This document shows, piece after piece, positions 18,348 through 27,190 of a stretch of DNA of 64,000 nt; the first letter of the stretch is position 1, and each line of letters opens with the position of its first letter. A model generated the notes under the pieces. It ran no database searches, was not told the origin of the DNA, and saw only the letters and a program-made list of their open reading frames with translations. This DNA is from BD2-11 clade cluster bacterium bin43 (GTDB lineage Bacteria; Gemmatimonadota; Gemmatimonadetes; Longimicrobiales; Gaopeijiaceae), in contig MPMR01000017.1 of the NCBI GenBank assembly GCA_002238605.1, positions 1 to 64,000 of the forward strand, given 5' to 3'. The translations under genes were made by a program, and so were the position numbers.

Positions 18348-19727
18348 TCAGGACGCGAAGGCGCCGCTCCCGAGCTCCTCCAGCAGCGCGGCGAGGGCGA
18401 CGATGCCCTTGTCGAAGTTCTCCAGCGGGAACCACTCGTCCGGAGCGTGCATGTTGGCCCCGGGGAGCGCGAACCCCAGAAGGAGCACGGGAGCCTCGAG
18501 GATGCGCTCGAACTCGCCCACGATGGGGATCGAACCCCCCTCGCCGGTGAGCACCGGAGGGCGGCCGAACGAGCGCGCCAGCGCCCGGCTGGCCGCGTCG
18601 ATCAGTCCTCCCGACACCTGCCCCCGCCAGGGCATCCCGCCGTGCAGCTCCTCGATCTCGACCCGGACTTCCGGCGGCCCCACCCGCGCGATGTGGGCCC
18701 GCAGCAGCTCCGCCACCCGCGCCGGATCCTGGTCGGGGACCAGCCGGAAGCTGACCTTGGCCATGGAGTGCGCCGGGAGCACCGTCTTGGCGCCTTCGCC
18801 GGTGTAGCCGGAAAGGAGGCCGTTCACCTCGCAGGTGGGACGGATCCAGAGGCGCTCCAGGGTCGAGTACCCCGCCTCGCCGGAAAGCGCGGCCACGCCC
18901 ACGCCCTCGCGGAACTCCTCGTCGTCGAACGGCAGCGCGCGAATCTCGGCGCGGGTCTCCTCGCCCCAGTCCACGACGTCGTCGTAGAAGCCCGGGATGG
19001 CGATGTGCCCGCGGTCGTCGTGCAGCGTTCCGAGGATGCGCGCGAGCGCCATCGCCGGGTTGACCACCCCGCCCCCGTAGCTGCCGGAGTGCAGATCGCC
19101 GGCGGGTCCGTGCACGGTGATCTCGAAGTAGGCCAGGCCCCGCAGCGAGAAGAGCACCGAGGGCAGGCCGGGCGCGAACATCGCCGAATCGGAGATCACC
19201 ACCACGTCGCACGCCAGCCGCTCGGCGTGCGCCTCCACGAACGGGATGAGGTTGGGCGAACCGATTTCCTCCTCTCCCTCGGCCAGCACGATCAGGTTGA
19301 CCGGCAGCCGGCCATCGGCGGCCAACAGCGACTCCGCGGCCTTCACGTGCAGGAAGAGCTGTCCCTTGTCGTCGGCGGATCCCCGCGCGTAGATGCGCCC
19401 GTCGCGCACGTCCGGCTCGAAGGCGGGAGCCGTCCACAATTCCAGGGGCTCGGCGGGCTGGACATCGTAGTGGCCGTACACCAGCACGGTGGGGGCGTCC
19501 TCCCCCGCCCCGCGCCACTCGCCGAGCACCACCGGGTGGCGCGGCGTCTCCAGGATCTCCGCCTCCAAGCCGATATCCCGCATGCGGTCGCGCAGCCAGC
19601 CCGCGGCATCGCGCGTGTCCCCGTTGTGTTCGGACTTCGCGCTGATGGAGGGAATGCGCAGGAAGTCGAAGAGCTCCGCCAGAAACCGGTCCAGGTTGGC
19701 GGCGGTGAATTGCTCCGCAGCCGTCAC
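18348..19727 (-). CDS. M20-family dipeptidase
   Basis: 459 residues from the GTG at 19727, which overlaps the stop of the upstream gene by 4 bases (GTGA), suggesting coupling. It is a two-metal M20/M25/M40 peptidase: VYGHYDVQP (first His/Asp), YARGSADDKGQ (bridging Asp), LAEGEEEIGS (catalytic and metal Glu), VVISDSAM (metal Asp) and NMHAPDEWFPLEN (last His). The lid/dimerisation domain lies between, beginning LAYFEITVHGPAGDLHSG. This fits the cytosolic non-specific dipeptidase/CNDP-like branch. Complete. Confidence 0.93.
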   Translation of the reverse strand: MTAAEQFTAANLDRFLAELFDFLRIPSISAKSEHNGDTRDAAGWLRDRMRDIGLEAEILETPRHPVVLGEWRGAGEDAPTVLVYGHYDVQPAEPLELWTAPAFEPDVRDGRIYARGSADDKGQLFLHVKAAESLLAADGRLPVNLIVLAEGEEEIGSPNLIPFVEAHAERLACDVVVISDSAMFAPGLPSVLFSLRGLAYFEITVHGPAGDLHSGSYGGGVVNPAMALARILGTLHDDRGHIAIPGFYDDVVDWGEETRAEIRALPFDDEEFREGVGVAALSGEAGYSTLERLWIRPTCEVNGLLSGYTGEGAKTVLPAHSMAKVSFRLVPDQDPARVAELLRAHIARVGPPEVRVEIEELHGGMPWRGQVSGGLIDAASRALARSFGRPPVLTGEGGSIPIVGEFERILEAPVLLLGFALPGANMHAPDEWFPLENFDKGIVALAALLEELGSGAFAS

Positions 19728-20002
19728 ATCCACCCCCGGATGCCCCAGCGGTAGGTCCAGGACATGAGCGCGGCCAGCACGACCGCGCCGATCATCCCTC
19801 CCGCGCTGAGCGCCACGGGATCGTCGAATTCGAGGATGCCCACGCCCAGCATGCCCCCGATGACCGCGCCGAAGGCCCCGAACACCACCAGCAGCCAGGT
19901 GTGGCCGGCGGTTTCCTCGGGCCGCTTCACCATCACCTTCATCATCAGCCCGATGAAGGCGCCGACAACGATCCAAACACCGACGCCGATCCAGTTTTCC
20001 AT
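19724..20002 (-). CDS. GlsB/YeaQ/YmgE family membrane protein
   Basis: A 92-residue protein of three membrane helices: IGVGVWIVVGAFIGLMMKVM, HTWLLVVFGAFGAVIGGMLG and ALSAGGMIGAVVLAALMSW. The Gly-rich pattern and length match the transglycosylase-associated/GlsB-YeaQ family, small inner-membrane proteins linked to stress responses with no known biochemical activity. The stop overlaps the start of the dipeptidase gene by 4 bases. Confidence 0.85.
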   Translation of the reverse strand: MENWIGVGVWIVVGAFIGLMMKVMVKRPEETAGHTWLLVVFGAFGAVIGGMLGVGILEFDDPVALSAGGMIGAVVLAALMSWTYRWGIRGWM

Positions 20003-20144
20003 GGCGTTATCCGAATCTCGTTGGAGGAGTTGGTCGAGCGGCGAAAATCTACCCGCGCGCGTAGCGGGAAGCCACCCCGGGGACCGGCCCCCGCCGGGCG
20101 CTGAAGACCCTCGTGGCCGGGCGGCTCGAGCGCGCCGGGACGTT

Positions 20145-20777
20145 CTATCCCTTCCGCATCCGGCGCTTCAGCTCCGCGAGGCGCTCCTCCAGGTTCTCCT
20201 CCCTGGAGGGCCCGGTTTCGAATTCCCGGTCGAATGCGGCGGCGGCTTCCGCCTCGGACTCGGTGCCGGAGACCTTCTCCCCCATGCGGTCGAAATCGCG
20301 GAAGAGGTCGTCGGCCCTGCCGAGTGTATCGCGCGCGTCCGTCCGCCCCGCGGTGGCGCCGAGAGCCTCGCTCTTCTGACGGGCGACCTTGATCTGCTCC
20401 AGCATCTCGTCCACGTCGTTCCGGCATACCGTGAGCTCGCGCAGAATCGCCTCCGCCTTGCCCTCGAACACCTGGGCCCGCTCCTCGTGCTTCCGGGCGA
20501 ATTCCTCCGCGACGCGCACCGTCTCCTCATCGCCGATGTGCTCGGCCTGCTGCTGGCGGCGGCGACAGACCTCGGCCTGCTCCGATTCCCGCTGCGCCCG
20601 GGCCCGCGCCGCGGCCAGGTCCTTTTCCAGCTTGCTGACGTAGGCCCTGGCATCGGTGGCTTCGCGGTACATGCCCGCGAGCAGGCCATCCACCGTCTCG
20701 GGGATCTGGTCGCGGTTGAGCTCGGTCTTGAAGTTCTCGACGGCTTCCCGGAACGCGGCTCGGAGCTTGGCGAACAT
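20145..20777 (-). CDS. PspA/IM30-like coiled-coil protein
   Basis: A 210-residue protein, almost all alpha-helical heptads: MFAKLRAAFREAVENFKTEL, then YVSKLEKDLAAARARAQRES, VRVAEEFARKHEERAQVFEG, VDEMLEQIKVARQKSEAL and a C-terminal LEERLAELKRRMRKG. The length and helical layout resemble PspA/IM30 (ESCRT-III-like) membrane-remodelling proteins, but the start lacks the classic amphipathic helix sequence, so this is a distant match. It begins 55 bases after the ECF sigma factor gene on the same strand, which suggests control by that sigma factor. Confidence 0.65.
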   Translation of the reverse strand: MFAKLRAAFREAVENFKTELNRDQIPETVDGLLAGMYREATDARAYVSKLEKDLAAARARAQRESEQAEVCRRRQQQAEHIGDEETVRVAEEFARKHEERAQVFEGKAEAILRELTVCRNDVDEMLEQIKVARQKSEALGATAGRTDARDTLGRADDLFRDFDRMGEKVSGTESEAEAAAAFDREFETGPSREENLEERLAELKRRMRKG

Positions 20778-20831
20778 GTGACGTGGACGTCCTTCCCGGG
20801 ATGGCCCACCCTCGGCCGCGGCTGGCGCCGC

Positions 20832-21458
20832 TCAGTTCAGATAGGGTTCGATGCGCTGGGCGAAGGAGTTCCGGGCCCGGTGCAGGCGGCTCTTCACGGT
20901 GCCCAGGTTCACGCCGGTGATCTCGGCGATCTCGTCGTAGCTCTTGCCGTCGAGCTCCCGCAGGCGGAAGACCATCCGGTGATGCTCGGGCAGCTGGGCG
21001 ACCGTGTCCTCGACCAGCTTCTTCAGATAGCGCTTGCGATAGAGCCCGTCCGGGGACATGGAGGAGTCCTCGAACTGGAGGGGCCGGGGATCGTCTTCCC
21101 AGCGGCTGCGCAGCACCTGGAAGAGTACCACCGGGCTGCGGGACCGGTTGCGCAGCTCGTTCTTGGAGAGATTGCTCGCGATCGTGTAGATCCAGGTGGA
21201 GAACTTCTTGGTCGTGTCGAAGCGCCGGAGGTGCCGGGCGACCCGGATGAAGGCCTCCTGGGTCAGATCCTGCGCGCGGTCGGCGTCCCCCGTCTTGCGG
21301 ACGATGAAGTGGACGAGGCGCTCGCGGTACCGGTTGAAGAGCTTGGTGAAGGCCCCGCGGCGGTCGTTCAGATGCGACACCACCAGCTCCTCGTCGCTCA
21401 TGCAGTCGAGCGGCAGTCTGAAGAGCAGGTCCGGTTCGCGCACGTTCGACTCCGCCAT
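20832..21458 (-). CDS. ECF-type RNA polymerase sigma factor
   Basis: 208 residues from the ATG at 21458, preceded by a GGAG ribosome site; a longer frame to 21575 is not supported. Region 2 appears as FTKLFNRYRERLVHFIVRK, DADRAQDLTQEAFIRVARHL and FSTWIYTIASNLSKNELRN; region 4 as LPEHHRMVFRLRELDGKSYD, EIAEITGVNLGTVKSRLHRA. It lacks region 3, as extracytoplasmic-function factors do. No anti-sigma gene follows; the next gene is the PspA-like protein, so an envelope-stress module is a reasonable inference. Confidence 0.92.
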   Translation of the reverse strand: MAESNVREPDLLFRLPLDCMSDEELVVSHLNDRRGAFTKLFNRYRERLVHFIVRKTGDADRAQDLTQEAFIRVARHLRRFDTTKKFSTWIYTIASNLSKNELRNRSRSPVVLFQVLRSRWEDDPRPLQFEDSSMSPDGLYRKRYLKKLVEDTVAQLPEHHRMVFRLRELDGKSYDEIAEITGVNLGTVKSRLHRARNSFAQRIEPYLN

Positions 21459-21690
21459 CGGCTTCTCCTTCACACCTCCACCGTACACCCCGCACTCCCG
21501 GACACCCCGGCGAACTGCGCCGACGGAATGCGCGTCGGACGGATGCGCCGGCCTGCGAGCGCGGGAGTTTCCCAACCCGGAATATGCCCGCTCACCAGGC
21601 GTTACTCAAGTGTGACAGGGCATCCGAAGCAATTGTTCGCGGGACGCGGATCGCGCCCGCGGGGCAGGGTCCGGCGCCGGGTCCCGGGAC

Positions 21691-22806
21691 TCAGACCGGA
21701 CGCTGTTCCAGCGAAAGCAGCGTGCCGCCCTGGGAGATGCCCTCGTAGAGCGCCTGCTCCGGCGCAGGCTGCCGGTCGCGGGAGGCGAGCGCTTCCTCCG
21801 CCGCCGCCGCGACTTCGTCCGTTACCAGCTCCTCGATCTCCCTCAGCTGGTCCGGGTCGATGCCCCGCGCCTCGAGGTACGCTTCGTAGAGGCCCACCGG
21901 ATCCCTTCGTCCCCAGCGCTCGAACAGCTCCGGGGGGAAGGTCTCGCGGGCCTCGCGCTCGTCATGGGTGGCGTGTCCGCCCATGCGGAACGTGGAGGCG
22001 ACGATGATGGCGGGACCATCGCCGGCGCGGCAGGCGTCCGCGGCCATGCGGGTCACCGCGTACACGTCCAGGATGTTGTTGCCGTCGCAACTCCAGCCCT
22101 GAACGCCGTACATGGCGGGCCAGGCCTCCAGGCTTCCGGCGCCGTGCTGCTCGAGCGGAGTGCCGAGCGCCACCTGGTTGTTCTGGATGATGAAGATGGC
22201 CGGAAGGCGCTGGACGGCGGCGAGGTTCAGCCCCTCGTGGCACTCGCCGGTCCTTGTGGCGCCGTCGCCGATCCAGGTGAGGGCGACGCGCTTCTGTCCC
22301 AGGTTGCGGAAGGCGAGCGCTACGCCCGCCATCACGGGCACGTTGGTGCCCATGTGGCTGATGGGCTGGATGACGCCCTTGGCCAGCGCGCCGATGTGCA
22401 GGTCGCGCCCCCCGTTGGGCCCGTCCTCGGTCGCGAGGTAGCCGCGGAAGATGTCCGCCACCGGCATCCCCATCATGTGACACGCCCCCGCGTTGCGGAT
22501 CATCGGGCTGACGATGTCGCGGGTGGGGTCGAGCGCGCGCACGCTGCCGACCGTGACCGCCTCCTCGCCGGTGGCGAGCCACGCCTTGGAGATCACGCCC
22601 TGGCGCACCCAGCGCTTGAGCCCGATGTCGTGGAGGCGGGTGGTGAGCAGGTCTCGGTAGAAGGCGAGCAGGTCGTCCTCGGAGAGCTCGGCGACGAGGG
22701 CGGCGCGGGAGGGTTGGGCCAGCGTTCGCTCGAACGCGCGCACCAGCTCCGGGTCGGCCTCCCAGTTGTTGTACTCGGGCGGGTCGAAGGCGGGATAGCG
22801 CTTCAC
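21691..22806 (-). CDS. Thiamine-diphosphate-dependent dehydrogenase E1 alpha subunit (branched-chain 2-oxoacid type)
   Basis: 371 residues. The protein binds thiamine diphosphate: the motif starts GDGATRTGECHEGLNLAA and ends IIQNN about 30 residues on (~180-212). Also visible are MGTNVPVMAGVALAFRNLGQ and the later THDEREARE phosphorylation-loop region. This matches the alpha subunit of 2-oxoisovalerate (branched-chain) or acetoin/pyruvate dehydrogenase complexes, which decarboxylate 2-oxo acids and pass the acyl group to E2. The beta subunit, E2 and E3 are not adjacent, so it is an orphan here; the branched-chain assignment is by resemblance. Complete. Confidence 0.88.
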   Translation of the reverse strand: MKRYPAFDPPEYNNWEADPELVRAFERTLAQPSRAALVAELSEDDLLAFYRDLLTTRLHDIGLKRWVRQGVISKAWLATGEEAVTVGSVRALDPTRDIVSPMIRNAGACHMMGMPVADIFRGYLATEDGPNGGRDLHIGALAKGVIQPISHMGTNVPVMAGVALAFRNLGQKRVALTWIGDGATRTGECHEGLNLAAVQRLPAIFIIQNNQVALGTPLEQHGAGSLEAWPAMYGVQGWSCDGNNILDVYAVTRMAADACRAGDGPAIIVASTFRMGGHATHDEREARETFPPELFERWGRRDPVGLYEAYLEARGIDPDQLREIEELVTDEVAAAAEEALASRDRQPAPEQALYEGISQGGTLLSLEQRPV

Positions 22807-22873
22807 GGGATGCCGGCCCCGGCCGGAGCGGCCCCCTGGCTGGGGCGCCTCGATGCGAGTGCGGGATGCCCGA

Positions 22874-23341
22874 TCATCGATCTGCCGTGGCGGCGCGATG
22901 AGCTCGATACGCGCACAGGTCCTGCACGACCCGGATCCCGCGGGCGCGCGCCTCGGCCGCTTCCTCGTCGGCCCGGATGTCCTGTTGCAGCCACACCACC
23001 GGGCGCTCCGGGCGGGCGGCGGCCTCCGCCAAGTGGGTTCCCGCCTCCTCGGACGGCCGGAAGACGACGACCATGTCCACGGGCTCCGTGACCTCCGCGA
23101 GCGACTTCCTTGCGGGCCTTCCCAGGATGCGGGTCGCGAACGGGTTGACGGGCAGGATGTCGTATCCCTTGGTCGCCAGATAGGACGGCACCCGCCGCGC
23201 CGCCTTGGTGGGATCCCGGGAAATGCCCACGACCGCGATCGTCCTCACGGAGCGCACGATGTCCAGCAGCTCGGCGGCATCCGGATTGGCCGGATCCGAC
23301 GATTCCTGCAGCAGGGCATCGAGCGCGGTCAGGTCGGTCAT
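22874..23341 (-). CDS. CoA-binding domain protein
   Basis: A 155-residue protein with a single Rossmann CoA-binding domain: IAVVGISRDPTKAARRVPSY, then YDILPVNPFATRILGRPARK, VDMVVVFRPSEEAG and PVVWLQQDIRADEEAAEARA, ending in a RGIRVVQDLCAY strand. Proteins of this type (YccU-like) bind CoA or related ligands; the function is unknown. It lies 67 bases upstream of the E1 alpha gene on the same strand and may be in its transcript, which fits a CoA theme. Confidence 0.9.
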   Translation of the reverse strand: MTDLTALDALLQESSDPANPDAAELLDIVRSVRTIAVVGISRDPTKAARRVPSYLATKGYDILPVNPFATRILGRPARKSLAEVTEPVDMVVVFRPSEEAGTHLAEAAARPERPVVWLQQDIRADEEAAEARARGIRVVQDLCAYRAHRAATADR

Positions 23342-23661
23342 GGATCGGGCAGCCGGTAGTGCGGCGCGCGCCCGGTGGGCATCGGTCGGCGAGCGAGCAG
23401 TGGACGGTCGGGAGCGTCAGGATACGGGATGGGGGCCGGGGGAGCAACGGTGCGGCGGGCCGGGCTGGCGGGCCGGGTTCGCCATCGTCCCGTGCACCGG
23501 GTGAGTCGGGCGGCGCGGGGCGTTTCCGGACCTCCCGCTCGGGACGCGCGCACAGCGCGATGAACCCGGTAGCGGTTGCTCGTAGTTCGCCGGGTCGCCA
23601 TCATCCCCGGCGTCTGCGTTCCGAACGTCATCGGAATGCGGGGTTTCGCAGGGAGGCCGCC
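23342..23661. other. 320-base divergent intergenic region
   Basis: It separates the minus-strand CoA-binding gene from the plus-strand HATPase gene and should hold both promoters. I see no good -35/-10 pair, hairpin or gene; the frames that cross it are extensions without a domain. Confidence 0.5.
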
Positions 23662-23667
23662 TTGGAT

Positions 23668-24477
23668 ATGCTCGGATTCGTTCTGTTCTTCGTCGCAGTC
23701 GCAGCCTTGCCCGTGGTTTGGCGCGTGTCGGGCCAGAGGGCGGCGGCGCGGTATCGACGCGCGCTCGAGCGCCTCGACGCGGAGGCGCGCTCCGGGAAGA
23801 TCGGCGCGGATGACCCTTCGTTGCCGGCCGGGATCAGAACGGTCCGCCAACGCCTCGCGAGCGGGTGGATGCCTGTGCGGGGCGCTTCCCCGGAGATTCT
23901 CTCCCGCCTCGCGCAGTTCCTCCAGACAGCCGTAGTGAAGCCGCTCGTGCAGGCCCTGCACGCCCGCGGCCGGGGCGTGCGCCCGCGCATTCAACAGGCT
24001 CTCGACGCCATCGAGGACATCGAGTTCTACGCGGAAACCCCGGAACTGAAGCGCACTTCCGCCGACCTGGTCGAGGCGGTGCAGGGCGTCGCCGGGGAGT
24101 ACCGGAAGGCGTTCAAGGTCGAGGTGGAGCTGGATGTGCCCGCGGAGCCGGTGCCGTGTCGCGCGGACCTCGCCGCGCTGCAGGATGCGGTCTACATGAT
24201 TCTGGCCAACGGTGGGCGCCACGGGGGCGGAGAACCGATGGAGGTCTCGCTCCGCAACGCCGGCGGCCAGGCGCGGCTGGTGGTGCGCGATTCGGGCGAG
24301 GGGTTCTCGGACGAGGCGCTGGGGCGCGCGGCGGAACCCTTCTTCAGCACGGTGCCGGGCGCGCTGGGACTGGGGCTCACCCACGCCCGCTACGTCGTCC
24401 AGGCCCACGGGGGGACGCTGGAGGTCCGGAATCGCGAGGGAGGCGGGGAGGTGGTGGTGGAGCTGCCGGTGGGGTAG
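23668..24477 (+). CDS. Membrane-anchored HATPase (histidine-kinase-like) protein
   Basis: 269 residues from the ATG at 23668; a TTG at 23662 with GGGAGG five bases before it is an equally good start. One hydrophobic N-terminal segment (MLGFVLFFVAVAALPVVW) anchors it. A helical middle part without a clear phosphoacceptor His box leads to a GHKL ATPase domain: LVVRDSGEGFSDEALGRAAE (G1-type), PFFSTVPGALGLGLTHARYV (G2-type) and HGGTLEVRNREGG. The N box is weak (MILANGGRHGG in place of NLLxNAxxA). It may be a sensor kinase that lacks or has altered its dimerisation His, or an ATPase of other use. No response regulator is adjacent. Confidence 0.7.
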   Translation: MLGFVLFFVAVAALPVVWRVSGQRAAARYRRALERLDAEARSGKIGADDPSLPAGIRTVRQRLASGWMPVRGASPEILSRLAQFLQTAVVKPLVQALHARGRGVRPRIQQALDAIEDIEFYAETPELKRTSADLVEAVQGVAGEYRKAFKVEVELDVPAEPVPCRADLAALQDAVYMILANGGRHGGGEPMEVSLRNAGGQARLVVRDSGEGFSDEALGRAAEPFFSTVPGALGLGLTHARYVVQAHGGTLEVRNREGGGEVVVELPVG

Positions 24478-24505
24478 ATCGCCGCAGCTCCTGATCACCG
24501 CAGCT

Positions 24506-26650
24506 TCAGCGGACAATCTCCCTCGCCTTCATGGCGCGACTCCTTCCTCGCCACCAGCGCGGGACGGTCGTGGCGTGCACGTCGTAGCGGTGCCGCAGGT
24601 CGATGATGTCGCGAGGGGAGCCGAGGATGGTCAGGCGGTCGCCCTGCTCGATGACGGTGTCGTCGTGGGGGACGACGAGTTGCCCGCGCCGCCGGATCAT
24701 GGCCGCCAGGGTGCTCTCGGGAAGCGCCATGTCCCTGATGGTCATTCCCGCCAGCAAGCTGCTCGCCCCCTCACGCAGGACCTCGACCACGAGCATGCGC
24801 TCATCCCGCAGCATGACCTCGCGCAGCTCCAGGTTGTCCTCGGCCTCGAGCCACTCCGTCAGGAAGCTGGTGTCGTCCACCCGTCCCGCAATCTGGGCCA
24901 GGGTGCGCAGATGCCGGCCGGAATCCGCCTCCGGGCTCGCGAGGAAGAACGCCGCCTGGATGAGCTCGTCATCCGCGGGCGGGACGTCGGGTTCGCCGAC
25001 GTCGATCTCGATTCCCCCGTGGACGCGGGCGAGGACCATGCGGGGGCCGGTTATGGAGGCGAGGCGCAGATGCTCCAGGACGACGCCCTGCGACACGGGG
25101 GTGAGGCCGCTGCCGCTGTCATCCAGGAACCCCTGCGCGAGACGGTGCGCATCCACGCCGAGCTGTTGCGACAGTGCGTGCGACGCACGATCCACCAGCC
25201 GGGAGAAGGCAACGGTGCCCTGGAACTCCAGGACCGCGGAGGACGCGATGAGTTCCTCGAAGGGATCCGCGTCGCGCACCCCCTTTTCCTTGAGAATCTG
25301 GAGCAGCTCCCGCTCCAGTCCCTCGTTTCGCTGCTGGCCCAGCCGCTCGAAGACGTGATAGATCGCGCCCTCCCGGCGCACGTGGTCGCGGGCGTAGACC
25401 CGGTACCAGACAAGGCCGAAGACGATGAAGGCAACGCTGAGAAGGGTGGCCATCCAGCCCATCTCGACGATGAGCGGAAACGGGACGACGATGCCGACGA
25501 TCTGGACCCATGGGTAGAGGGGGGCGCGGAAGCCCGGGTCGTAGGGGGCGAGGCCGCTCTCGCGCATGACGATCACCGCGAGGCACGCGAGGCCGAACAT
25601 GATGAGCTGGAAGGCTCCGGCGAGCTTTGCGATGCTGGATGGATCGAACAGCGAGAGCCACAACAGGATCAGCCCCACGGTGGCCAGCACCGCGACCCAG
25701 GGAGTGCCCCAGCGGCTGATGCGCCGAAGCGCGGCGGGCAGCACGTGGTCGCGGCTCATGGCCAGCGGGTAGCGGCTCGCGGAGAGCACCCCGGCGTTCC
25801 CCACGGAGATGAAGGCGACGATCGCGGCCACGGTCATGACCGCTTCGCCGGCGTTTCCGGCGACGGCCCGGGCCATCGATGCGGCGGGCGCGAGATTGCC
25901 GCCATCCGCGGACAGCACTTCGACCCCTACCGCCCCCACCATCGCCCAGGTCCCCAGCACGTAGACGAGCAGCACGGTGAAGAAGGCCAGCAGCATTCCC
26001 AGCGCCAGGTTGCGGTCCGGGTTCCTCACCTCTTCCGAGACCGACGCCACATGGGTGATCCCCATGTACGACACGACCACCAGCCCGACGGTCGAGAAGA
26101 ACGGGGAAGCCCCCAGGTCGAACGCGCCCTCGAAGACGCCGGGGTCGAGAACGGTGACGGCGGCCCCGATCACCCAGCCCAGGATCCCCAGCAGGACCGT
26201 GGTCAGGATGAGCTGGATGACGCCGATCTTCTTGGCGCCGAAGAGGTTGACCGCGGCGAAGCTCATCGCGAAGGCGAAGGAGACCGGGCCGGCGGGCATC
26301 CCGGGAAAGTAGACCTGCAGATAGGCGCCCAGCCCAACCAGTGCGAAGGCCGACTTCAGGGTCAGGGTGGTCCAGGTGCCGAAACCGCCGATGGTGCCCA
26401 CCCTCTGGCCCATGCTGCGGTCCAGGAAGTAGTAGATGCCGCCGGCACGCGGCATGGCGGTCGAAAGCTCCGCCATGCTGAGGATGCCCGGCAGGAGGAG
26501 TAGTCCCGCCAGCAGGTAGGCGAACGGGATCGCGCCGCCGGCCTGCGCCGCCGCCAAACCGGGCAGCAGGAAGAAGCCGGAGCTGAGGGTTGCGCCGGTC
26601 GCGATCGCATAGACGTCGAAAAGCCCGAGCTCCCGCTTGAGTGTCGCCAT
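24506..26650 (-). CDS. APC-family permease with cytosolic EIIA-like and RCK/TrkA-C regulatory domains
   Basis: 714 residues. The first ~430 form an APC-superfamily transporter with about 12 membrane helices; the first is GLFDVYAIATGATLSSGFFL, with the TGATLSSGFF unwinding of APC transporters, and VSYMGITHVASVSEEVRNPD is the conserved loop with its EE. Residues ~480-625 resemble a PTS EIIA type-2-like domain (ASSAVLEFQG, SQGVVLEHLR, VHGGIEI, FFLASPE). The C terminus (~630-700; EVLREGASSLLAGMTIRDMA, QGDRLTILGSPRDI) is a TrkA-C/RCK-C-like ligand domain. Such fused transporters probably sense a ligand to gate uptake; the substrate (amino acid or amine) is unknown. Confidence 0.8.
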   Translation of the reverse strand: MATLKRELGLFDVYAIATGATLSSGFFLLPGLAAAQAGGAIPFAYLLAGLLLLPGILSMAELSTAMPRAGGIYYFLDRSMGQRVGTIGGFGTWTTLTLKSAFALVGLGAYLQVYFPGMPAGPVSFAFAMSFAAVNLFGAKKIGVIQLILTTVLLGILGWVIGAAVTVLDPGVFEGAFDLGASPFFSTVGLVVVSYMGITHVASVSEEVRNPDRNLALGMLLAFFTVLLVYVLGTWAMVGAVGVEVLSADGGNLAPAASMARAVAGNAGEAVMTVAAIVAFISVGNAGVLSASRYPLAMSRDHVLPAALRRISRWGTPWVAVLATVGLILLWLSLFDPSSIAKLAGAFQLIMFGLACLAVIVMRESGLAPYDPGFRAPLYPWVQIVGIVVPFPLIVEMGWMATLLSVAFIVFGLVWYRVYARDHVRREGAIYHVFERLGQQRNEGLERELLQILKEKGVRDADPFEELIASSAVLEFQGTVAFSRLVDRASHALSQQLGVDAHRLAQGFLDDSGSGLTPVSQGVVLEHLRLASITGPRMVLARVHGGIEIDVGEPDVPPADDELIQAAFFLASPEADSGRHLRTLAQIAGRVDDTSFLTEWLEAEDNLELREVMLRDERMLVVEVLREGASSLLAGMTIRDMALPESTLAAMIRRRGQLVVPHDDTVIEQGDRLTILGSPRDIIDLRHRYDVHATTVPRWWRGRSRAMKAREIVR

Positions 26651-26726
26651 TGCGGTCTCGTCCGGTTGTGGTTCGGTGGGGACGGGGTGCCCCCGGGACG
26701 CGGATGTCGGACTGCCGCGTCCGCTG

Positions 26727-27167
26727 CTACTCCACGTACCCGTACACGTGGTAGAGCAAGGCGTAGACCACCAGCCCGGTCACCGACACGTACAGCCAGA
26801 TGGGAAAGGTCCAGCGCGCGAGGCGGGCGTGCTCGGCGAAGCGCTCGCGGCCCGCCAGGAAGAGCAGGCGGATGACCAGGGGGGCCGCCACCACCGCCAA
26901 CACCATGTGTGAGAACAGGATGGCCAGGTAGACCACCCGGGCGGTCCCCTCTCCGGCGAAGGTGTGGGTGCCGGTGAGGGAGAAGCGGATGACGTAGAAG
27001 ACGAGGAAGAGGCCGGACGCGCTCGCCGCCGAGATCATGCACAGGCGGTGGCGGGGGATGTTGCGCGCCCGGATGAAGGCGAACCCGGCCACCAGGAAGC
27101 TGGTGCTGAGCAGGTTCAGCGAGGCGTTGACCGGTGCCAGGAAGTTGCCGAGCGCCTCAGCGTCCAT
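26727..27167 (-). CDS. DUF420 membrane protein (CtaM-like)
   Basis: A 146-residue protein with about four membrane helices, starting FLAPVNASLNLLSTSFLVAG and with the family pattern of histidines: ARNIPRHRLCM, GTHTFAGEG, FSHMVLAVVAAP and ARWTFPIWLYVSVTG. DUF420 proteins of the CtaM/YozB group assist cytochrome oxidase assembly in some bacteria, handling heme or copper sites. It stands 24 bases after the heme A synthase gene on the same strand, which supports that role. Confidence 0.88.
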   Translation of the reverse strand: MDAEALGNFLAPVNASLNLLSTSFLVAGFAFIRARNIPRHRLCMISAASASGLFLVFYVIRFSLTGTHTFAGEGTARVVYLAILFSHMVLAVVAAPLVIRLLFLAGRERFAEHARLARWTFPIWLYVSVTGLVVYALLYHVYGYVE

Positions 27168-27190
27168 GGAATTCGGCGGCGGCGGTCAGG

